Assembly: GCF_034092415.1 (NCBI RefSeq)
Contig: NZ_CP139304.1
Span: forward strand, 1 to 64,000
Length of the DNA stretch: 64,000 bases
Source: Prochlorococcus sp. MIT 1341
Lineage (GTDB): Bacteria > Cyanobacteriota > Cyanobacteriia > PCC-6307 > Cyanobiaceae
Direction of reading: 5' to 3'
The notes below the pieces were generated by a model. It had not been told where the DNA came from. It saw only the letters and a program-made list of their open reading frames with translations, and did not search any database. Positions 46,368 to 56,585 of the stretch are shown in pieces (the first letter of the stretch is position 1; each line of letters starts with the position of its first letter). The translations under genes and the position numbers were made by a program.

Positions 46368-47588
46368 ATGGAAGTATCGAATATTACCAGTAAAAAAGAC
46401 TCTTTATCAAAGGATATTTCTTGGCCATGGTGGCCTCTCCTTCCTTTATATCCATATGGCCGTAGGAAAACTCTGGTTAAAGAATTGATCCCTGAAAGTA
46501 TATGGAGCTTTGAGCAACTTCAAGGGCTTTATTACGTAGCAGTTCCAGTTCGATTAACAGTTGTAAAAGTAACTGGTGGTTTAATGCTTTTTAATCCGCT
46601 GCCCCCAACAGAAGAACTCCGGAAAAACATTTCTGTATTGGAGGATTCACATGGACCTGTCCTGACAATTGTTCTTCCAACTGCTTCAGGCCTTGAGCAC
46701 AAGATTTCCTTACCTGCCCTTTCTAGAGCTTTCCCTGAGGCTGAGATTTGGATTTGTCCAGGTCAGTGGAGTTTTCCTGTTAACTATCCTCTTGATTGGT
46801 TAGGTATTCCAGAGAAAAGGGCAAAGATTTTGCTTAAAGATGGGTGTCCACATGAAGATCTTTGTTCATGGATTTCATTGGGGCCTTTGGATATTGGATT
46901 AGGGAGGTTTCAGGAGGTGGCTTGTTTTCATAAGCCTTCAGGGTCCGTATTGGTAACAGATGCTTTAGTTGGTATTTCTAAAGATCCTCCAGAAATTTTT
47001 GATATTGATCCAACACCATTGATTTTTCATTCAAGAGACAGAGGAGATGAGCCTTTGTTGGATTCTCCCGAGGCGCGTAAAAAGGGTTGGGCTCGTTTGG
47101 TTCTGTTCGCTTCTTTTTTACGACCAGCTTTGCTTGATATCCCTCCTGTTTTAGATGTAATGCGCTTTGCTTTTAGGCCTGCTTTGCTTAGCCCTAAGTC
47201 CCATTTTGGTGTTTTCCCCTTCTCATGGAGAGATGGCTGGGAAAATTCCGCTAATGAGTTGCTTGGAGAGAATAAACCTCGTTTGCAAATCGCACCTGTT
47301 CTGGAACGTTTGGTCTTTCCAAGAGCAAAAGAAACTATCTTTAATTGGCTAGATGAACTTAGGGAAATAGATGGAATTAAGTGGCTGATTTCCTCACATT
47401 ACAATGCCCCACTTGAATTTAATTCAAGGGTTTTGGATGAGTTCAAGACTGAAGTTACTATGAGGACTTGGGCATCATCAGAAGGTAATTGGAGCTTCCT
47501 AGGTAGTGTTGATACCGCTCTTTTAAAAATAGGAGTTGTCCCTAATGATCCTTTGAAAGAATTTAAAGATCGAGATCGTCTGGGTTAA
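46368..47588 (+). CDS. DUF4336 domain protein
   Basis: The 406-residue protein belongs to the DUF4336 family, a cyanobacterial and plant branch with a metallo-beta-lactamase-like fold. Visible segments include WPWWPLLPLYPYGRRKTLVKEL, the metal-like HK and DA residues in EHKISLPALSRAFPEAE and VLVTDALVG, and SSHYNAP near the C-terminus. Its position as the last gene of the manganese operon suggests co-expression, possibly a metal-dependent enzyme; that is inference. Its 3' end overlaps the opposite DUF760 gene by 26 bases. Confidence 0.8.
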   Translation: MEVSNITSKKDSLSKDISWPWWPLLPLYPYGRRKTLVKELIPESIWSFEQLQGLYYVAVPVRLTVVKVTGGLMLFNPLPPTEELRKNISVLEDSHGPVLTIVLPTASGLEHKISLPALSRAFPEAEIWICPGQWSFPVNYPLDWLGIPEKRAKILLKDGCPHEDLCSWISLGPLDIGLGRFQEVACFHKPSGSVLVTDALVGISKDPPEIFDIDPTPLIFHSRDRGDEPLLDSPEARKKGWARLVLFASFLRPALLDIPPVLDVMRFAFRPALLSPKSHFGVFPFSWRDGWENSANELLGENKPRLQIAPVLERLVFPRAKETIFNWLDELREIDGIKWLISSHYNAPLEFNSRVLDEFKTEVTMRTWASSEGNWSFLGSVDTALLKIGVVPNDPLKEFKDRDRLG

Positions 47589-47913
47589 CTTCCATCGCTT
47601 CGTCAGCAAATAGTGATTCCTCAAGCTCCATGCGCTGTTCCATTTGACGTAGAAAATATCCAGTCATCATTGCTGATGCGAGCATGTTTGCCAGGTTGTC
47701 TCGGCTTGCTGTGACTTTTACATCAAATTGATCACTCGGAATCATTCCAAGAAGACCTTGTACGTTGTGCCTAATAATTTCTTGAATATCCCCACTTGCA
47801 GATTTGGCAACTCTTTGCAGTACGTCAGGAGATTGCTCCTGGAGGTATTGCACAAGGCCATTGTAATCATGGCCATCACTACTATCTGTGGTTATGAACT
47901 CCGGGTTTATCAT
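47563..47913 (-). CDS. DUF760 family protein
   Basis: This 116-residue acidic protein shows the DUF760 core: LVQYLQEQSPDVLQRVAKSAS, IIRHNVQGLLGMIPSDQFDVKVTASRDNLANMLASAMMTGYFLRQMEQR. The family is conserved in cyanobacteria and chloroplasts. Function unknown. Its 3' end overlaps the DUF4336 gene. Confidence 0.88.
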   Translation of the reverse strand: MINPEFITTDSSDGHDYNGLVQYLQEQSPDVLQRVAKSASGDIQEIIRHNVQGLLGMIPSDQFDVKVTASRDNLANMLASAMMTGYFLRQMEQRMELEESLFADEAMEVNPDDLDL

Positions 47914-47941
47914 CCCAGTTTGTTCTTTTCACTTATAAGAC

Positions 47942-47974
47942 CTTAGACCACTGAGGGGAGAACCTCAAGCTAAG
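47942..47974 (-). terminator. candidate terminator hairpin at the lepB 3' end
   Basis: On the minus strand CTTAG-CT-TGAGG pairs with CCTCA-GTGGT-CTAAG around a 6-base loop. It starts within the last lepB codons and covers the stop. It is interrupted by unpaired bases and lacks a strong U-tract, so the call is tentative. DUF760 starts 29 bases further on the same strand. Confidence 0.35.
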
Positions 47975-48549
47975 TTTTGATCGGAGAACCGAATTGGACC
48001 AAACTTTTGCAATGGCCAATATCTCCAAACAGCTGTGCCAATAACATTTTCTTCGGGTAAAGGCCCCCAAAGATGTGAGTCAAGACTGTTGTTCCGATTG
48101 TCACCTAGAACCCATAGCTGATGCTCTGGGATTCTGATTACTTCCATTTCATAGTTGATAGGGCTGTCTCTCCAAATTTCTTTGACTAATTCACCATTCC
48201 GAAATAATTGCCCATTTTGAATTTCGATTTCGTCACCGGGAAGGCCTACCACCCTTTTTATAAGAGCGGAATTTTTGTCGTACCCAGCTTCTAAAAGTCT
48301 TGCGGGAGGGTGAAAAACTACAACACTACCTATCTTTAAGCTTTTATTCCTTCTTCTATAGATTCGAGGCGTTATCTTTTCGACCAGGATTCGATCTTGA
48401 ATTTGTAATGTTGGGAGCATAGAGCCTGAGGGGATCCATCTAGGCTCAAGAATTTGCCACCTGACAATAAGAGCTATCACTAGCCAAAGGAATAGGTTTT
48501 GCCAAGAAATACCAGCTTTTTTTTTTGTTGGTGTTGTGTTGGTGGACAT
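47965..48549 (-). CDS. lepB: signal peptidase I
   Basis: LepB removes Sec and Tat signal peptides at the membrane. The 194-residue protein has one N-terminal membrane helix (about residues 16-34), catalytic Ser43 in PSGSMLPTL and catalytic Lys98 in IKRVVGLPGDEIEI, and the LGDNRNNSLDSHLWGPLP box. Both catalytic residues are intact. It is divergent from menD. Confidence 0.96.
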   Translation of the reverse strand: MSTNTTPTKKKAGISWQNLFLWLVIALIVRWQILEPRWIPSGSMLPTLQIQDRILVEKITPRIYRRRNKSLKIGSVVVFHPPARLLEAGYDKNSALIKRVVGLPGDEIEIQNGQLFRNGELVKEIWRDSPINYEMEVIRIPEHQLWVLGDNRNNSLDSHLWGPLPEENVIGTAVWRYWPLQKFGPIRFSDQNLA

Positions 48550-48650
48550 AGGAAATATTCTGACCGAGTCTTGAAGAGACTTCTTATCAGAGAATCGTAT
48601 TAGTTGGGGGTTAAGTCCTGTCTATAGCAAAGGCCAATTTTTATTTTTCC

Positions 48651-50408
48651 TTGAAATTGCTAAAAGCTTTTCATGCAAAAGGGTTGCGAGATGTGGTTCT
48701 TTGTCCTGGAAGTCGATCGGGCCCTTTAGCGCTTGCCGCAGGTGCTCTTGCTAATGGTGAACTTTTAAAGCTCCAGAACTCTATTGATGAGCGTTCAGCA
48801 GCTTTTTTTGCACTTGGTCGTAGTTCCTCACAAGGCGTTGCCCCAGCGGTGATTACTACCTCAGGAACTGCCGTCGCAAATCTTCTTCCTGCAGCTGTGG
48901 AGGCTGATAGGTCTTGTCAACCTTTATTGCTTTTAACCGCAGATCGCCCTAATAGATTAAAGGATTGCGGAGCTAATCAAACTGTAAATCAGGAGGATTT
49001 TCTTCGTTCTGTTTGCAGGGGTTTTTTTAGCGGGCCTCCTGAAGGAGCGCATTTTCTTTCAGAGGAAGCTTTGGACTCATTAGTTAATGAAGCTTGGGAG
49101 AATGCTCATTGCTTGCCAGGACCCGTCCACATTAATTTCCCTTTCGAGGAGCCTTTGCACGCTTCTAGGGTTCAGCAGGTAAAAATATTTTCCGGGTGGA
49201 CGCCTACTTCTGATCGGGGTGATTTCAATTCGTTTGGAGAGGGAAATGTTTTACTTTCAAAGAAAACTTCTCGGTCTTTTCCTGCTTTGGACCCATCACG
49301 CCCAGGCTTAATCGTGGCTGGGCCATGGCAAGGATTAAACCAAAACTTGTCTGGGTTTAAGAATGCACTTTCTAGGTGGCAGAGTATTAGTGGTTGGCCA
49401 ATATTTGCGGATCCCCTTTCTGGAGTCTCATTTGATCAACAAGGATTAATTCACTCATGGGAGCTTTTAATACCTTTTGTCTTTAATTTATATGATTTCC
49501 AAATTCAAATCTTGCGCCTTGGGCCAATGCCTGCGAGTAGGAATCTTGAACGATGGTTGAGTGAAGTTGATTCTAAGCAGGTTTTAATTACAGAAGGAAA
49601 CTTTAGGAATTTAGATCCATTAGGGCTTTCTTCCCAGTGGGATGGCGGGCTGTTGCAGTGGGTTGAATTAATTGAGAAATCTAATCAGATTGATTTTGTG
49701 CAGAACCAAAATCATCTTTTTATGAAGGATTTTGGATCCCTTGATCTTGTCGCTCAAGATTGGTTGGATGACCAACTACCTCTAAAAGGACCTGTTAATG
49801 AGCCTTCTTTGGCTCGATGGCTTCCTCGTCTATTGCCAAAAGGTTTTTCAGTAATGCTTGCTGCGAGTAGCCCCGTTAGAGACTGGATAAAGTTTGCGGG
49901 TAAAGGATCACAAAATAGGCGATGTTTTGGGTTTCGTGGGGCTTCTGGGATTGATGGAACTCTTTCATTGGCTCTAGGTCTTTGTGCAGAAGAACGTATT
50001 TTCTTGGTAACAGGAGATCTCGCTCTTCTCCATGACACAAATGGATGGTTGATGACTAATGCTGAAGACCACTTTCTGATTATCTTCTTGATAGATAACC
50101 GAGGTGGTGGGATCTTTGATCAACTTCAACTAGAAACTGATCCAAGGAGTGATTTTCACCTTCTTTTTGCAATGCCTCAAGAAGTAGACCATGCTTTAAT
50201 TGCATCAGCCCACTCAATACCCTCTAGAGAGGTATCTTGCCTTGAGGATTTGAATTCTTCACTTGACTGGGCATTTGCTCAGAAGAGCAATGTTTTATTA
50301 AGGGCATCAACTTGTCGCGAAACGGATGCTGTTCTAAGAAGAAATCTTGCCAAAGGATTAGTTCAGTTTTTAGAAAAGATTCCCAAAGATAGTTTGTCTG
50401 ATTTATAG
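48651..50408 (+). CDS. menD: SEPHCHC synthase of phylloquinone (menaquinone) synthesis
   Basis: MenD is a ThDP enzyme joining isochorismate and 2-oxoglutarate, needed for phylloquinone of photosystem I. Motifs: VVLCPGSRSGPLALAAGAL, SIDERSAAFFALG (catalytic Glu), TTSGTAVANLLPAAVEADRSC, TADRP, NQTVNQEDF and the ThDP signature LVTGDLALLHDTNGW...NRGGGIFDQL. The only TTG/GTG/ATG start in frame is TTG at 48651, yet family-like residues (SIAKANFYFSLKLL) are encoded upstream from about 48621, after a stop at 48612-48614. CTG at 48618 may be the true start. See findings. Confidence 0.93.
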   Translation: MKLLKAFHAKGLRDVVLCPGSRSGPLALAAGALANGELLKLQNSIDERSAAFFALGRSSSQGVAPAVITTSGTAVANLLPAAVEADRSCQPLLLLTADRPNRLKDCGANQTVNQEDFLRSVCRGFFSGPPEGAHFLSEEALDSLVNEAWENAHCLPGPVHINFPFEEPLHASRVQQVKIFSGWTPTSDRGDFNSFGEGNVLLSKKTSRSFPALDPSRPGLIVAGPWQGLNQNLSGFKNALSRWQSISGWPIFADPLSGVSFDQQGLIHSWELLIPFVFNLYDFQIQILRLGPMPASRNLERWLSEVDSKQVLITEGNFRNLDPLGLSSQWDGGLLQWVELIEKSNQIDFVQNQNHLFMKDFGSLDLVAQDWLDDQLPLKGPVNEPSLARWLPRLLPKGFSVMLAASSPVRDWIKFAGKGSQNRRCFGFRGASGIDGTLSLALGLCAEERIFLVTGDLALLHDTNGWLMTNAEDHFLIIFLIDNRGGGIFDQLQLETDPRSDFHLLFAMPQEVDHALIASAHSIPSREVSCLEDLNSSLDWAFAQKSNVLLRASTCRETDAVLRRNLAKGLVQFLEKIPKDSLSDL

Positions 50409-50443
50409 TTTCAAGGTATGAACAGCTTGCTTGGAAAGGTTAA

Positions 50444-51307
50444 TTGACTAGAAAAGTATTGCCCGGAAACATTTCTGTCGATTGGGATCCATGGCATGAA
50501 TATAAGGATGTTTTTTTAGACAGATGTGTTGAGGGGATCGCACGCGTTGCAATAAATAGACCTGGAAAGAGAAATGCTTTTAGTCCTCGCACAGTTTCTG
50601 AGCTTTGCGATGCTTTTACCCGAATAAGAGACGATAAGGAAATAGGGGTTGTTCTATTTACTGGCGTCGGGCCAGCTGATGATGGAGGATACGCTTTCTG
50701 TTCTGGAGGGGATCAAACTGTCCGTGGGGACGGGGGCTATCTAGATGAAGGAGGTTTGGCTCGACTTAATGTTCTTGATCTTCAGAGAATTATTCGTAGT
50801 CTCCCTAAGGTTGTTATTGCACTTGTTGCTGGGTATGCCATTGGTGGTGGTCAGGTCCTTCATTTGCTTTGTGACCTTAGTTTGGCAGCTGATAATGCAG
50901 TGTTTGGTCAGACGGGCCCTAGGGTTGGAAGCTTTGATGCAGGTTTTGGTGCTGGATATTTAGCGAGAGTCGTTGGTCAACGTAAGGCCAGAGAGATTTG
51001 GTTTTTGTGCCGCAAATACGATGCAAAGCAAGCTCTACAGATGGGCCTAGTAAATAAAGTTGTTCCTATTGATCAGCTTGAGAGTGAGGGTATTAACTGG
51101 GCAAAGGAGATTTTGCGGAATAGTCCTACTGCTATTCGTTGTTTAAAGGCAAGCTTTAATGCTGAAACTGATGGCTTGGCGGGCCTGCAGGAGTTGGCTG
51201 GGCAAGCTACCCATCTTTTTTATCGGACAGATGAAGCGCTTGAGGGTAGAAATGCATTTCTTGAAAAAAGGGACCCTGACTTTTCAGATTCCGGCTGGCT
51301 TCCTTAA
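50444..51307 (+). CDS. menB: 1,4-dihydroxy-2-naphthoyl-CoA synthase
   Basis: MenB, a crotonase-fold enzyme, closes the naphthoquinone ring. Signature parts: [15 protein letters not shown], the oxyanion and active-site segment [35 protein letters not shown] and [12 protein letters not shown]. Length 287 is normal. The TTG start at 50444 is preceded by GGAAAGG-like purines and lies 35 bases after menD, so the two genes form the phylloquinone pair. Confidence 0.95.
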   Translation: MTRKVLPGNISVDWDPWHEYKDVFLDRCVEGIARVAINRPGKRNAFSPRTVSELCDAFTRIRDDKEIGVVLFTGVGPADDGGYAFCSGGDQTVRGDGGYLDEGGLARLNVLDLQRIIRSLPKVVIALVAGYAIGGGQVLHLLCDLSLAADNAVFGQTGPRVGSFDAGFGAGYLARVVGQRKAREIWFLCRKYDAKQALQMGLVNKVVPIDQLESEGINWAKEILRNSPTAIRCLKASFNAETDGLAGLQELAGQATHLFYRTDEALEGRNAFLEKRDPDFSDSGWLP

Positions 51308-51357
51308 TGTGGGTTGGCTCATGCATTTAGAGTTTTCGCTCTTTCCCAAGATTTGAA

Positions 51358-52824
51358 ATGCGCTTGCTTTTTGCGGCTGCGGAATGTGCACCGATGGTCA
51401 AGGTTGGGGGAATGGGTGATGTTGTTGGAGCATTGCCCCCTTTCCTTGCAAATCTTGGACATGACGTCCGCTTGATTATTCCAGGCTATGGAAAGTTGTG
51501 GAGTGAGCTTGATATTCCTAAGCAACCCATTTGGCGTGCTCAGACAATGGGGACAGATTTTGCTGTTTATGAAACTTTTCATCCGGAAAATGGGTTGCCT
51601 CTTTATTTAGTAGGTCATCCGGTTTTTGATCCGGAAAGGATTTATGGAGGTGAGGACGAAGATTGGCGCTTTACTTTTTTTGCAAGTGCCACTGCTGAAT
51701 TCGCCTGGAACTGTTGGAAGCCTGAAGTCCTTCATTGTCACGATTGGCATACGGGAATGATTCCTGTTTGGATGCATCAAGATCCAGAGATCAGTACAGT
51801 TTTCACTATTCATAACCTTAAGTACAAGGGGCCTTGGAGGTGGAAGTTGGACAGGATTGCCTGGTGCCCTTGGTACATGCAGGGTGATCACACAATGGCA
51901 GCCGCACTTTTATATGCAGATCGTGTTAATTCTGTTTCACCTACCTATGCAAGGGAAATTTGCACATCGGAGTATGGAGAGATGCTTGAGGGTTTATTGA
52001 GCTATATCTCCGGCAAGCTCCGTGGAATTCTTAATGGGATTGATCAGGATAGATGGAATCCTGCTACTGATACTGCTCTTGCCGCTAATTTTGATTCCCA
52101 AGATGTTTTTGGACGTATTGCGAATAAGCGTCTACTTCAGAAGCGAATGGGACTTGATGTAAATCCAGATACATATTTGCTAGGGATGGTTAGTAGGCTT
52201 GTCGATCAAAAAGGCGTTGATCTTCTATTGCAGGTTGTCAAACGATTGCTTGCTTATACAGATTCTCAGATTGCAATTTTGGGAACTGGTGATAGATCTC
52301 TTGAGTCAGCTCTTTGGCAGCTTGCTATAGAACATCCAGGTCGTTTTGCAGTTTTCCTTACCTATGATGATGAGTTGTCTCGGCTGATTTATGGAGGAAG
52401 CGATGCCTTTTTAATGCCAAGTAGGTTTGAGCCTTGTGGAATTAGTCAATTGCTTGCAATGCGTTATGGCTCAGTTCCCGTAGTTAGAAAGGTTGGGGGT
52501 CTTGTAGATACTGTGACTCCTCATGATCCAGTTAACAATTCAGGTACTGGGTTCTGCTTTGATCGATTCGAGCCAATTGATTTATACACTGCCTTGGTTA
52601 GATCTTGGGAAGCCTTTCGCCATAAGGAAAGTTGGCATGCACTTCAAATTAGAGGCATGAAGACGGACTTTGGCTGGGAAAGGTCTGCTGATGAATATGA
52701 TCAGATGTATAAGGATGTTTGCGGGATAAAAGAACCCTCTCCAGATGCTTCTGTAGTCGAAAAACTTTCTGTTGGACAAGCGGCTGATCCTGCTTTTGAC
52801 AAATCAGATGGTTCTGATACTTAG
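51358..52824 (+). CDS. glgA: glycogen (starch) synthase, ADP-glucose type
   Basis: GlgA is a GT5 glycosyltransferase extending glycogen from ADP-glucose. The N-terminal [13 protein letters not shown] has Met where KVGGLGDV is common (conservative). Other motifs: [44 protein letters not shown], and the C-terminal [18 protein letters not shown] with the catalytic Glu. Length 488 is usual. Its end overlaps the murF start by 17 bases. Confidence 0.96.
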   Translation: MRLLFAAAECAPMVKVGGMGDVVGALPPFLANLGHDVRLIIPGYGKLWSELDIPKQPIWRAQTMGTDFAVYETFHPENGLPLYLVGHPVFDPERIYGGEDEDWRFTFFASATAEFAWNCWKPEVLHCHDWHTGMIPVWMHQDPEISTVFTIHNLKYKGPWRWKLDRIAWCPWYMQGDHTMAAALLYADRVNSVSPTYAREICTSEYGEMLEGLLSYISGKLRGILNGIDQDRWNPATDTALAANFDSQDVFGRIANKRLLQKRMGLDVNPDTYLLGMVSRLVDQKGVDLLLQVVKRLLAYTDSQIAILGTGDRSLESALWQLAIEHPGRFAVFLTYDDELSRLIYGGSDAFLMPSRFEPCGISQLLAMRYGSVPVVRKVGGLVDTVTPHDPVNNSGTGFCFDRFEPIDLYTALVRSWEAFRHKESWHALQIRGMKTDFGWERSADEYDQMYKDVCGIKEPSPDASVVEKLSVGQAADPAFDKSDGSDT

Positions 52825-54205
52825 TGACTTAATAGATCTTTGGGGTGAACCACATTTCCGTGGTTGTAGAAAAATGCACCAGCCTCTTGGAACTGTTTCT
52901 ACAGATACAAGACTTTTATCACAAGGCGACTTTTTTATACCTTTGATAGGTGAGAAGTTTAATGGTCATGAGTTTCTTCTTGAGGCATCTGATAAGCGGG
53001 CCCAGGCTGCATTGGTGTCTTTTGATCATGCCTCCTTAGTCCCAGATGGATTTCTTCATTGGATTGTTGAGGATACTCTTATTGCCTATCAACAGTTGGC
53101 ATGTCTCCACCGCTCAAAATTCAAGATACCTTTTGTGGCTGTTACTGGCTCCGCAGGTAAAACCACAACAAGAGAGATGATTGTCTCGGCTCTTCGAACA
53201 TCAGGACTAGTATTGTCGAGTAGAGGAAATGAGAACAATGATATAGGAGTAGCTTATTCCTTAATGCAAGTGCATTCAGGCCACAAAGCTGCTGTTATTG
53301 AAATGGGAATGCGTGGGCTTGGAGAAATTAAGAGACTCTCTAAATGCACGCAACCCGACATCGCCGTAATTACAAATGTAGGTAATGCTCATATAGGTCG
53401 TCTTGGCAGTAGAGCTAATATTGCTATTGCTAAATGTGAGATCACTTCTTCCTTAAACCCAAAAGGAGTTTTGATAATCCCTGCGGGGGATCAACTTTTG
53501 GAGTCAACTCTTTCAAAGAGTTGGCATGGACGAACTGTTCGAGTCGCTCTTGCCGAAGGGATTGCTGAAAAGAAAAAGGGTTTAGATTATTTCGAACTTC
53601 CCCAACCTGATCTTGTTGGACACCCTGATTTCATAAAGCAAATTATGGAGGTAGAAGGGGACCTCTTTGATTTGCCATTGAGAGGAAGACATAATGCTCT
53701 GAATTTTATGCTTGCATTAGCGGTAGCAAAAGAGTGTGGTATTGATCGAACTCTCTTGCAAAAGCTCTACGTAAAGCTACCCGTTGGTAGGAGTCGAGAG
53801 ATTCAAATTGGTGGAATAACTGTTTTAGATCAGACTTACAACGCTTCACCAGAAGCAGTGTTGGCCGCTTTGGACTTATTGGCTGAATATTCCGGGCGTC
53901 ATTTTGCTGTTCTTGGTTCGATGTTGGAACTTGGCGAACAAAGTCACGCTTTACATGCTCAAGTAGCTAAAAAGACGGTAGATCTTTCTTTGGATGGATT
54001 AATTGTTCTCGCTGATGGTGTTGAAGCAGATGCGATGACAGAAGTTGCCAGTTGCCTTAATCGTTTTGTAGTAGTCAAGGATATTTCAGAGGCATATCAT
54101 TATCTTTGTGTTTGGTTGAAGTCAGGAGATAATTTGCTTGTTAAGGGAAGCAGGAAGGTTGGTTTAGAAGAATTATTGATTCGATTAGAAAAGTTTAATA
54201 GTTAA
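52808..54205 (+). CDS. murF: UDP-N-acetylmuramoyl-tripeptide--D-alanyl-D-alanine ligase
   Basis: MurF completes the peptidoglycan precursor. Present are the ATP P-loop [41 protein letters not shown], and the C-terminal ligand domain around [18 protein letters not shown] and [17 protein letters not shown]. The frame starts earlier with TTG at 52772, but the ATG at 52808 gives the standard N-terminus, so I chose it. It overlaps glgA by 17 bases and its stop overlaps the glmU stop by 4. Confidence 0.95.
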   Translation: MVLILSDLIDLWGEPHFRGCRKMHQPLGTVSTDTRLLSQGDFFIPLIGEKFNGHEFLLEASDKRAQAALVSFDHASLVPDGFLHWIVEDTLIAYQQLACLHRSKFKIPFVAVTGSAGKTTTREMIVSALRTSGLVLSSRGNENNDIGVAYSLMQVHSGHKAAVIEMGMRGLGEIKRLSKCTQPDIAVITNVGNAHIGRLGSRANIAIAKCEITSSLNPKGVLIIPAGDQLLESTLSKSWHGRTVRVALAEGIAEKKKGLDYFELPQPDLVGHPDFIKQIMEVEGDLFDLPLRGRHNALNFMLALAVAKECGIDRTLLQKLYVKLPVGRSREIQIGGITVLDQTYNASPEAVLAALDLLAEYSGRHFAVLGSMLELGEQSHALHAQVAKKTVDLSLDGLIVLADGVEADAMTEVASCLNRFVVVKDISEAYHYLCVWLKSGDNLLVKGSRKVGLEELLIRLEKFNS

Positions 54206-55557
54206 GGTGGGCTTATTTTTATCCAGCTCTCTTTAATAAGTTGTTTCGACCTACTTATAGCTAGTGCGTTTGAAGGGACATTCTTGGTAAGAGTAGACCC
54301 TGCACCAACCGTTACATCTTGACCAAGAATGATTGGAGCAACAAGTACTGAGTTGGCTCCAGTTTTGCTTCTGTCTCCGATTGATGTTTTGTGCTTTTGC
54401 TTCCCATCAAAGTTAGCTGTTATTGTTCCTGCTCCAATATTTACTTCTGCCCCCAATTTTGTGTCACCTATGTAGCTGAGGTGATTTACTTTTGAAGACC
54501 TACCTATTTGACTGTTTTTTATCTCCACGAAGTTTCCTATCCTAGACCTATCACTCACATTTGAACCTGGTCGAAGATGTGAAAAAGGTCCTATAGAAAC
54601 ATCGTTTTCAACTGTTGATTCGGATATGACGGAATAAATAGCATTGACTCTTTTCCCGAGGGTTGAATTGTTCAGAAATGTCCCTGGTCCAATTCGACAT
54701 GAATCCCCAATTATGCACTTCCCTCTTATATGGGTTTGAGGTTCGATAACAACATCTCTGCCAATTTTGCAGTTATCACTTATGGTGCAGCTTGATGGAT
54801 GAATGAAGGTTACACCTTCATTCATCCAATGGTTTCGAATTTTGGATTGTAGATATTCTTCGCAGATTGATAGTTGTTCGCGGTTATTGATTCCATTCAC
54901 TTCATTTGTATCTTCTACTTCAATGTGCCTTGATGATTCGAACATACCAATTGTATCTGTAATATAAAGTTCTCCTTGGGAGTTATTGTTATTTAGTTTT
55001 GGGAGAACTTTCCTGAGGCTTTGCCAATCAAAACAATAAATCCCTGAATTTATAAGATTGTTTTTCTTCTCCTCTTTGTTACAGTCACGATCTTCAACGA
55101 TTCGTTTAACTAAGCCTTCCTCATTTGCAAATACACGTCCATAGCCGGTAGGGTTTTCTAGTAGTGCTGTGAGTAAAGTAACCGATGTTTTCTTTCTTCT
55201 ATGTTCGGTAACAAGTTTGATTAGTGTTTCTGAACTCAATAATGGAACATCACCGTTAAGGACTAATAGTTCTCCTTTGAAGCTTTGAAGTACTTTGTCT
55301 AATTGTTTAACAGCGTGACCCGTTCCATTTTGAGGTTCTTGTAAGACGAACTCCAAATTTATATGATCTTTCATCTGCTTTTCAATCTGCTCAGCTTTAT
55401 GGCCAACGATTACTAGTTGTCTGTCAGGGTTCAGTTGCTGACAACTTTTTAAAACCCTTTCAAGTAGGGTTGTGCCTCCAAGTGTTTGAAGGACTTTGGG
55501 AAGGGCACTTTTCATACGTGTGCCTTTGCCAGCAGCTAATACGGCGATGGCGAGCAT
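54202..55557 (-). CDS. glmU: bifunctional GlcNAc-1-phosphate uridyltransferase / glucosamine-1-phosphate acetyltransferase
   Basis: GlmU makes UDP-GlcNAc for wall and lipopolysaccharide. The N-terminal uridyltransferase shows [22 protein letters not shown] and LNGDVPLL; the C-terminal left-handed beta helix has hexapeptide repeats from about residue 250, with the acetyltransferase catalytic region SHLRPGSNV and [13 protein letters not shown]. Length 451 is standard. It lies 50 bases downstream of the MnmC-type gene. Confidence 0.96.
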   Translation of the reverse strand: MLAIAVLAAGKGTRMKSALPKVLQTLGGTTLLERVLKSCQQLNPDRQLVIVGHKAEQIEKQMKDHINLEFVLQEPQNGTGHAVKQLDKVLQSFKGELLVLNGDVPLLSSETLIKLVTEHRRKKTSVTLLTALLENPTGYGRVFANEEGLVKRIVEDRDCNKEEKKNNLINSGIYCFDWQSLRKVLPKLNNNNSQGELYITDTIGMFESSRHIEVEDTNEVNGINNREQLSICEEYLQSKIRNHWMNEGVTFIHPSSCTISDNCKIGRDVVIEPQTHIRGKCIIGDSCRIGPGTFLNNSTLGKRVNAIYSVISESTVENDVSIGPFSHLRPGSNVSDRSRIGNFVEIKNSQIGRSSKVNHLSYIGDTKLGAEVNIGAGTITANFDGKQKHKTSIGDRSKTGANSVLVAPIILGQDVTVGAGSTLTKNVPSNALAISRSKQLIKESWIKISPP

Positions 55558-55607
55558 ATAAAAAAAAGCTTATTCGAGGAATCTAAGGGATCTTGACTCC
55601 TTAGGCG

Positions 55608-56585
55608 TTACTTCTTTAACCAGCGCCTCTGCCAAGAGCTAGTACTTTCTAATTCGCAGCTTTCTTGTTCCTGTTTTCTACGTTGCAAGATCCTAGTAGC
55701 AGTATCTATACCGCTTGGGTCCCGATAAGGAATTGCGGCACGAGTAAGTAGATGCTCCCTTTCCATATGGGTTAGTCGATGTAATTTTTGGTTTGTTTGA
55801 AGTAATAAATTGTTTTTCTTGTATCGAGTGGCAATCGTTCCATTACTCCATCTTTTTTTGTTGTTAGAGGGCGAGGATAAAGACAGTAATTCAAGCCCTT
55901 CTTCTTGGAGTGTGTTTCTTACAGCTGCAGCTGTGCAGTAGGTGACGAGCCGACCATCGGGAGCAAGTTTCTTGGAAATACTTCTAAGAAATTCTTTGGT
56001 CCATAGTTCCGGACAATGTTTTGGAGAGAAGGGATCAAGCATGATCAGGTGAAAATTAATGTCTTTAGGCAGACGGCTAATGCACTGCCTCGCATCTCCC
56101 CAAAGGATTTGCCCTTTACTTATGCTGTTTTCCCAGAATCCATGGTCACGGATTTTTTCAAGACTTTTAAGGACCTCAGGAGACCAAGAGCTTCTAAAAG
56201 CATTGATATCTAGAGCAAGTTTGATTGGTCTGGGATCTAGTTCTAATCCCCACCAGTTGAGTTTTAATGACAACTTTTCGACTTCTTCCATTGCACAGGC
56301 TGTGTTATATCCCAGTCCAACGCAGACATCGAGGATGCGAAGATGTTCATTTGTTTTAAAGGTTTTTAATTTTGCTGGGTTAATAAATTTTGTTTTTGCT
56401 TCAACCATGGCTCCTGCATGGTCGTGGAAATTTTCTTTGAAATGGCCACTATGTAGTGAAAAGCTACCGTCAAGGGTTACATGGCCTGCAAGCTCACCAA
56501 GAGGATGAGGGGATAAAACATTTTTAGTTGTGTAGGTATGCAAGGTCGTTCCAGAAATTTGGATATGAAATTGCGGCAGCTTCAC
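55608..56585 (-). CDS. MnmC-type tRNA methyltransferase domain protein (DUF752)
   Basis: The protein matches only the methyltransferase half of MnmC (DUF752): the entry segment [24 protein letters not shown], a SAM-binding [26 protein letters not shown] and the [14 protein letters not shown] motif. MnmC methylates the wobble uridine of some tRNAs; cyanobacteria carry the domain alone. The ATG at 56585 overlaps aroA by 62 bases; a TTG at 56543 would cut this to 20 and still leave the whole domain. Confidence 0.85.
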   Translation of the reverse strand: MKLPQFHIQISGTTLHTYTTKNVLSPHPLGELAGHVTLDGSFSLHSGHFKENFHDHAGAMVEAKTKFINPAKLKTFKTNEHLRILDVCVGLGYNTACAMEEVEKLSLKLNWWGLELDPRPIKLALDINAFRSSWSPEVLKSLEKIRDHGFWENSISKGQILWGDARQCISRLPKDINFHLIMLDPFSPKHCPELWTKEFLRSISKKLAPDGRLVTYCTAAAVRNTLQEEGLELLSLSSPSNNKKRWSNGTIATRYKKNNLLLQTNQKLHRLTHMEREHLLTRAAIPYRDPSGIDTATRILQRRKQEQESCELESTSSWQRRWLKK

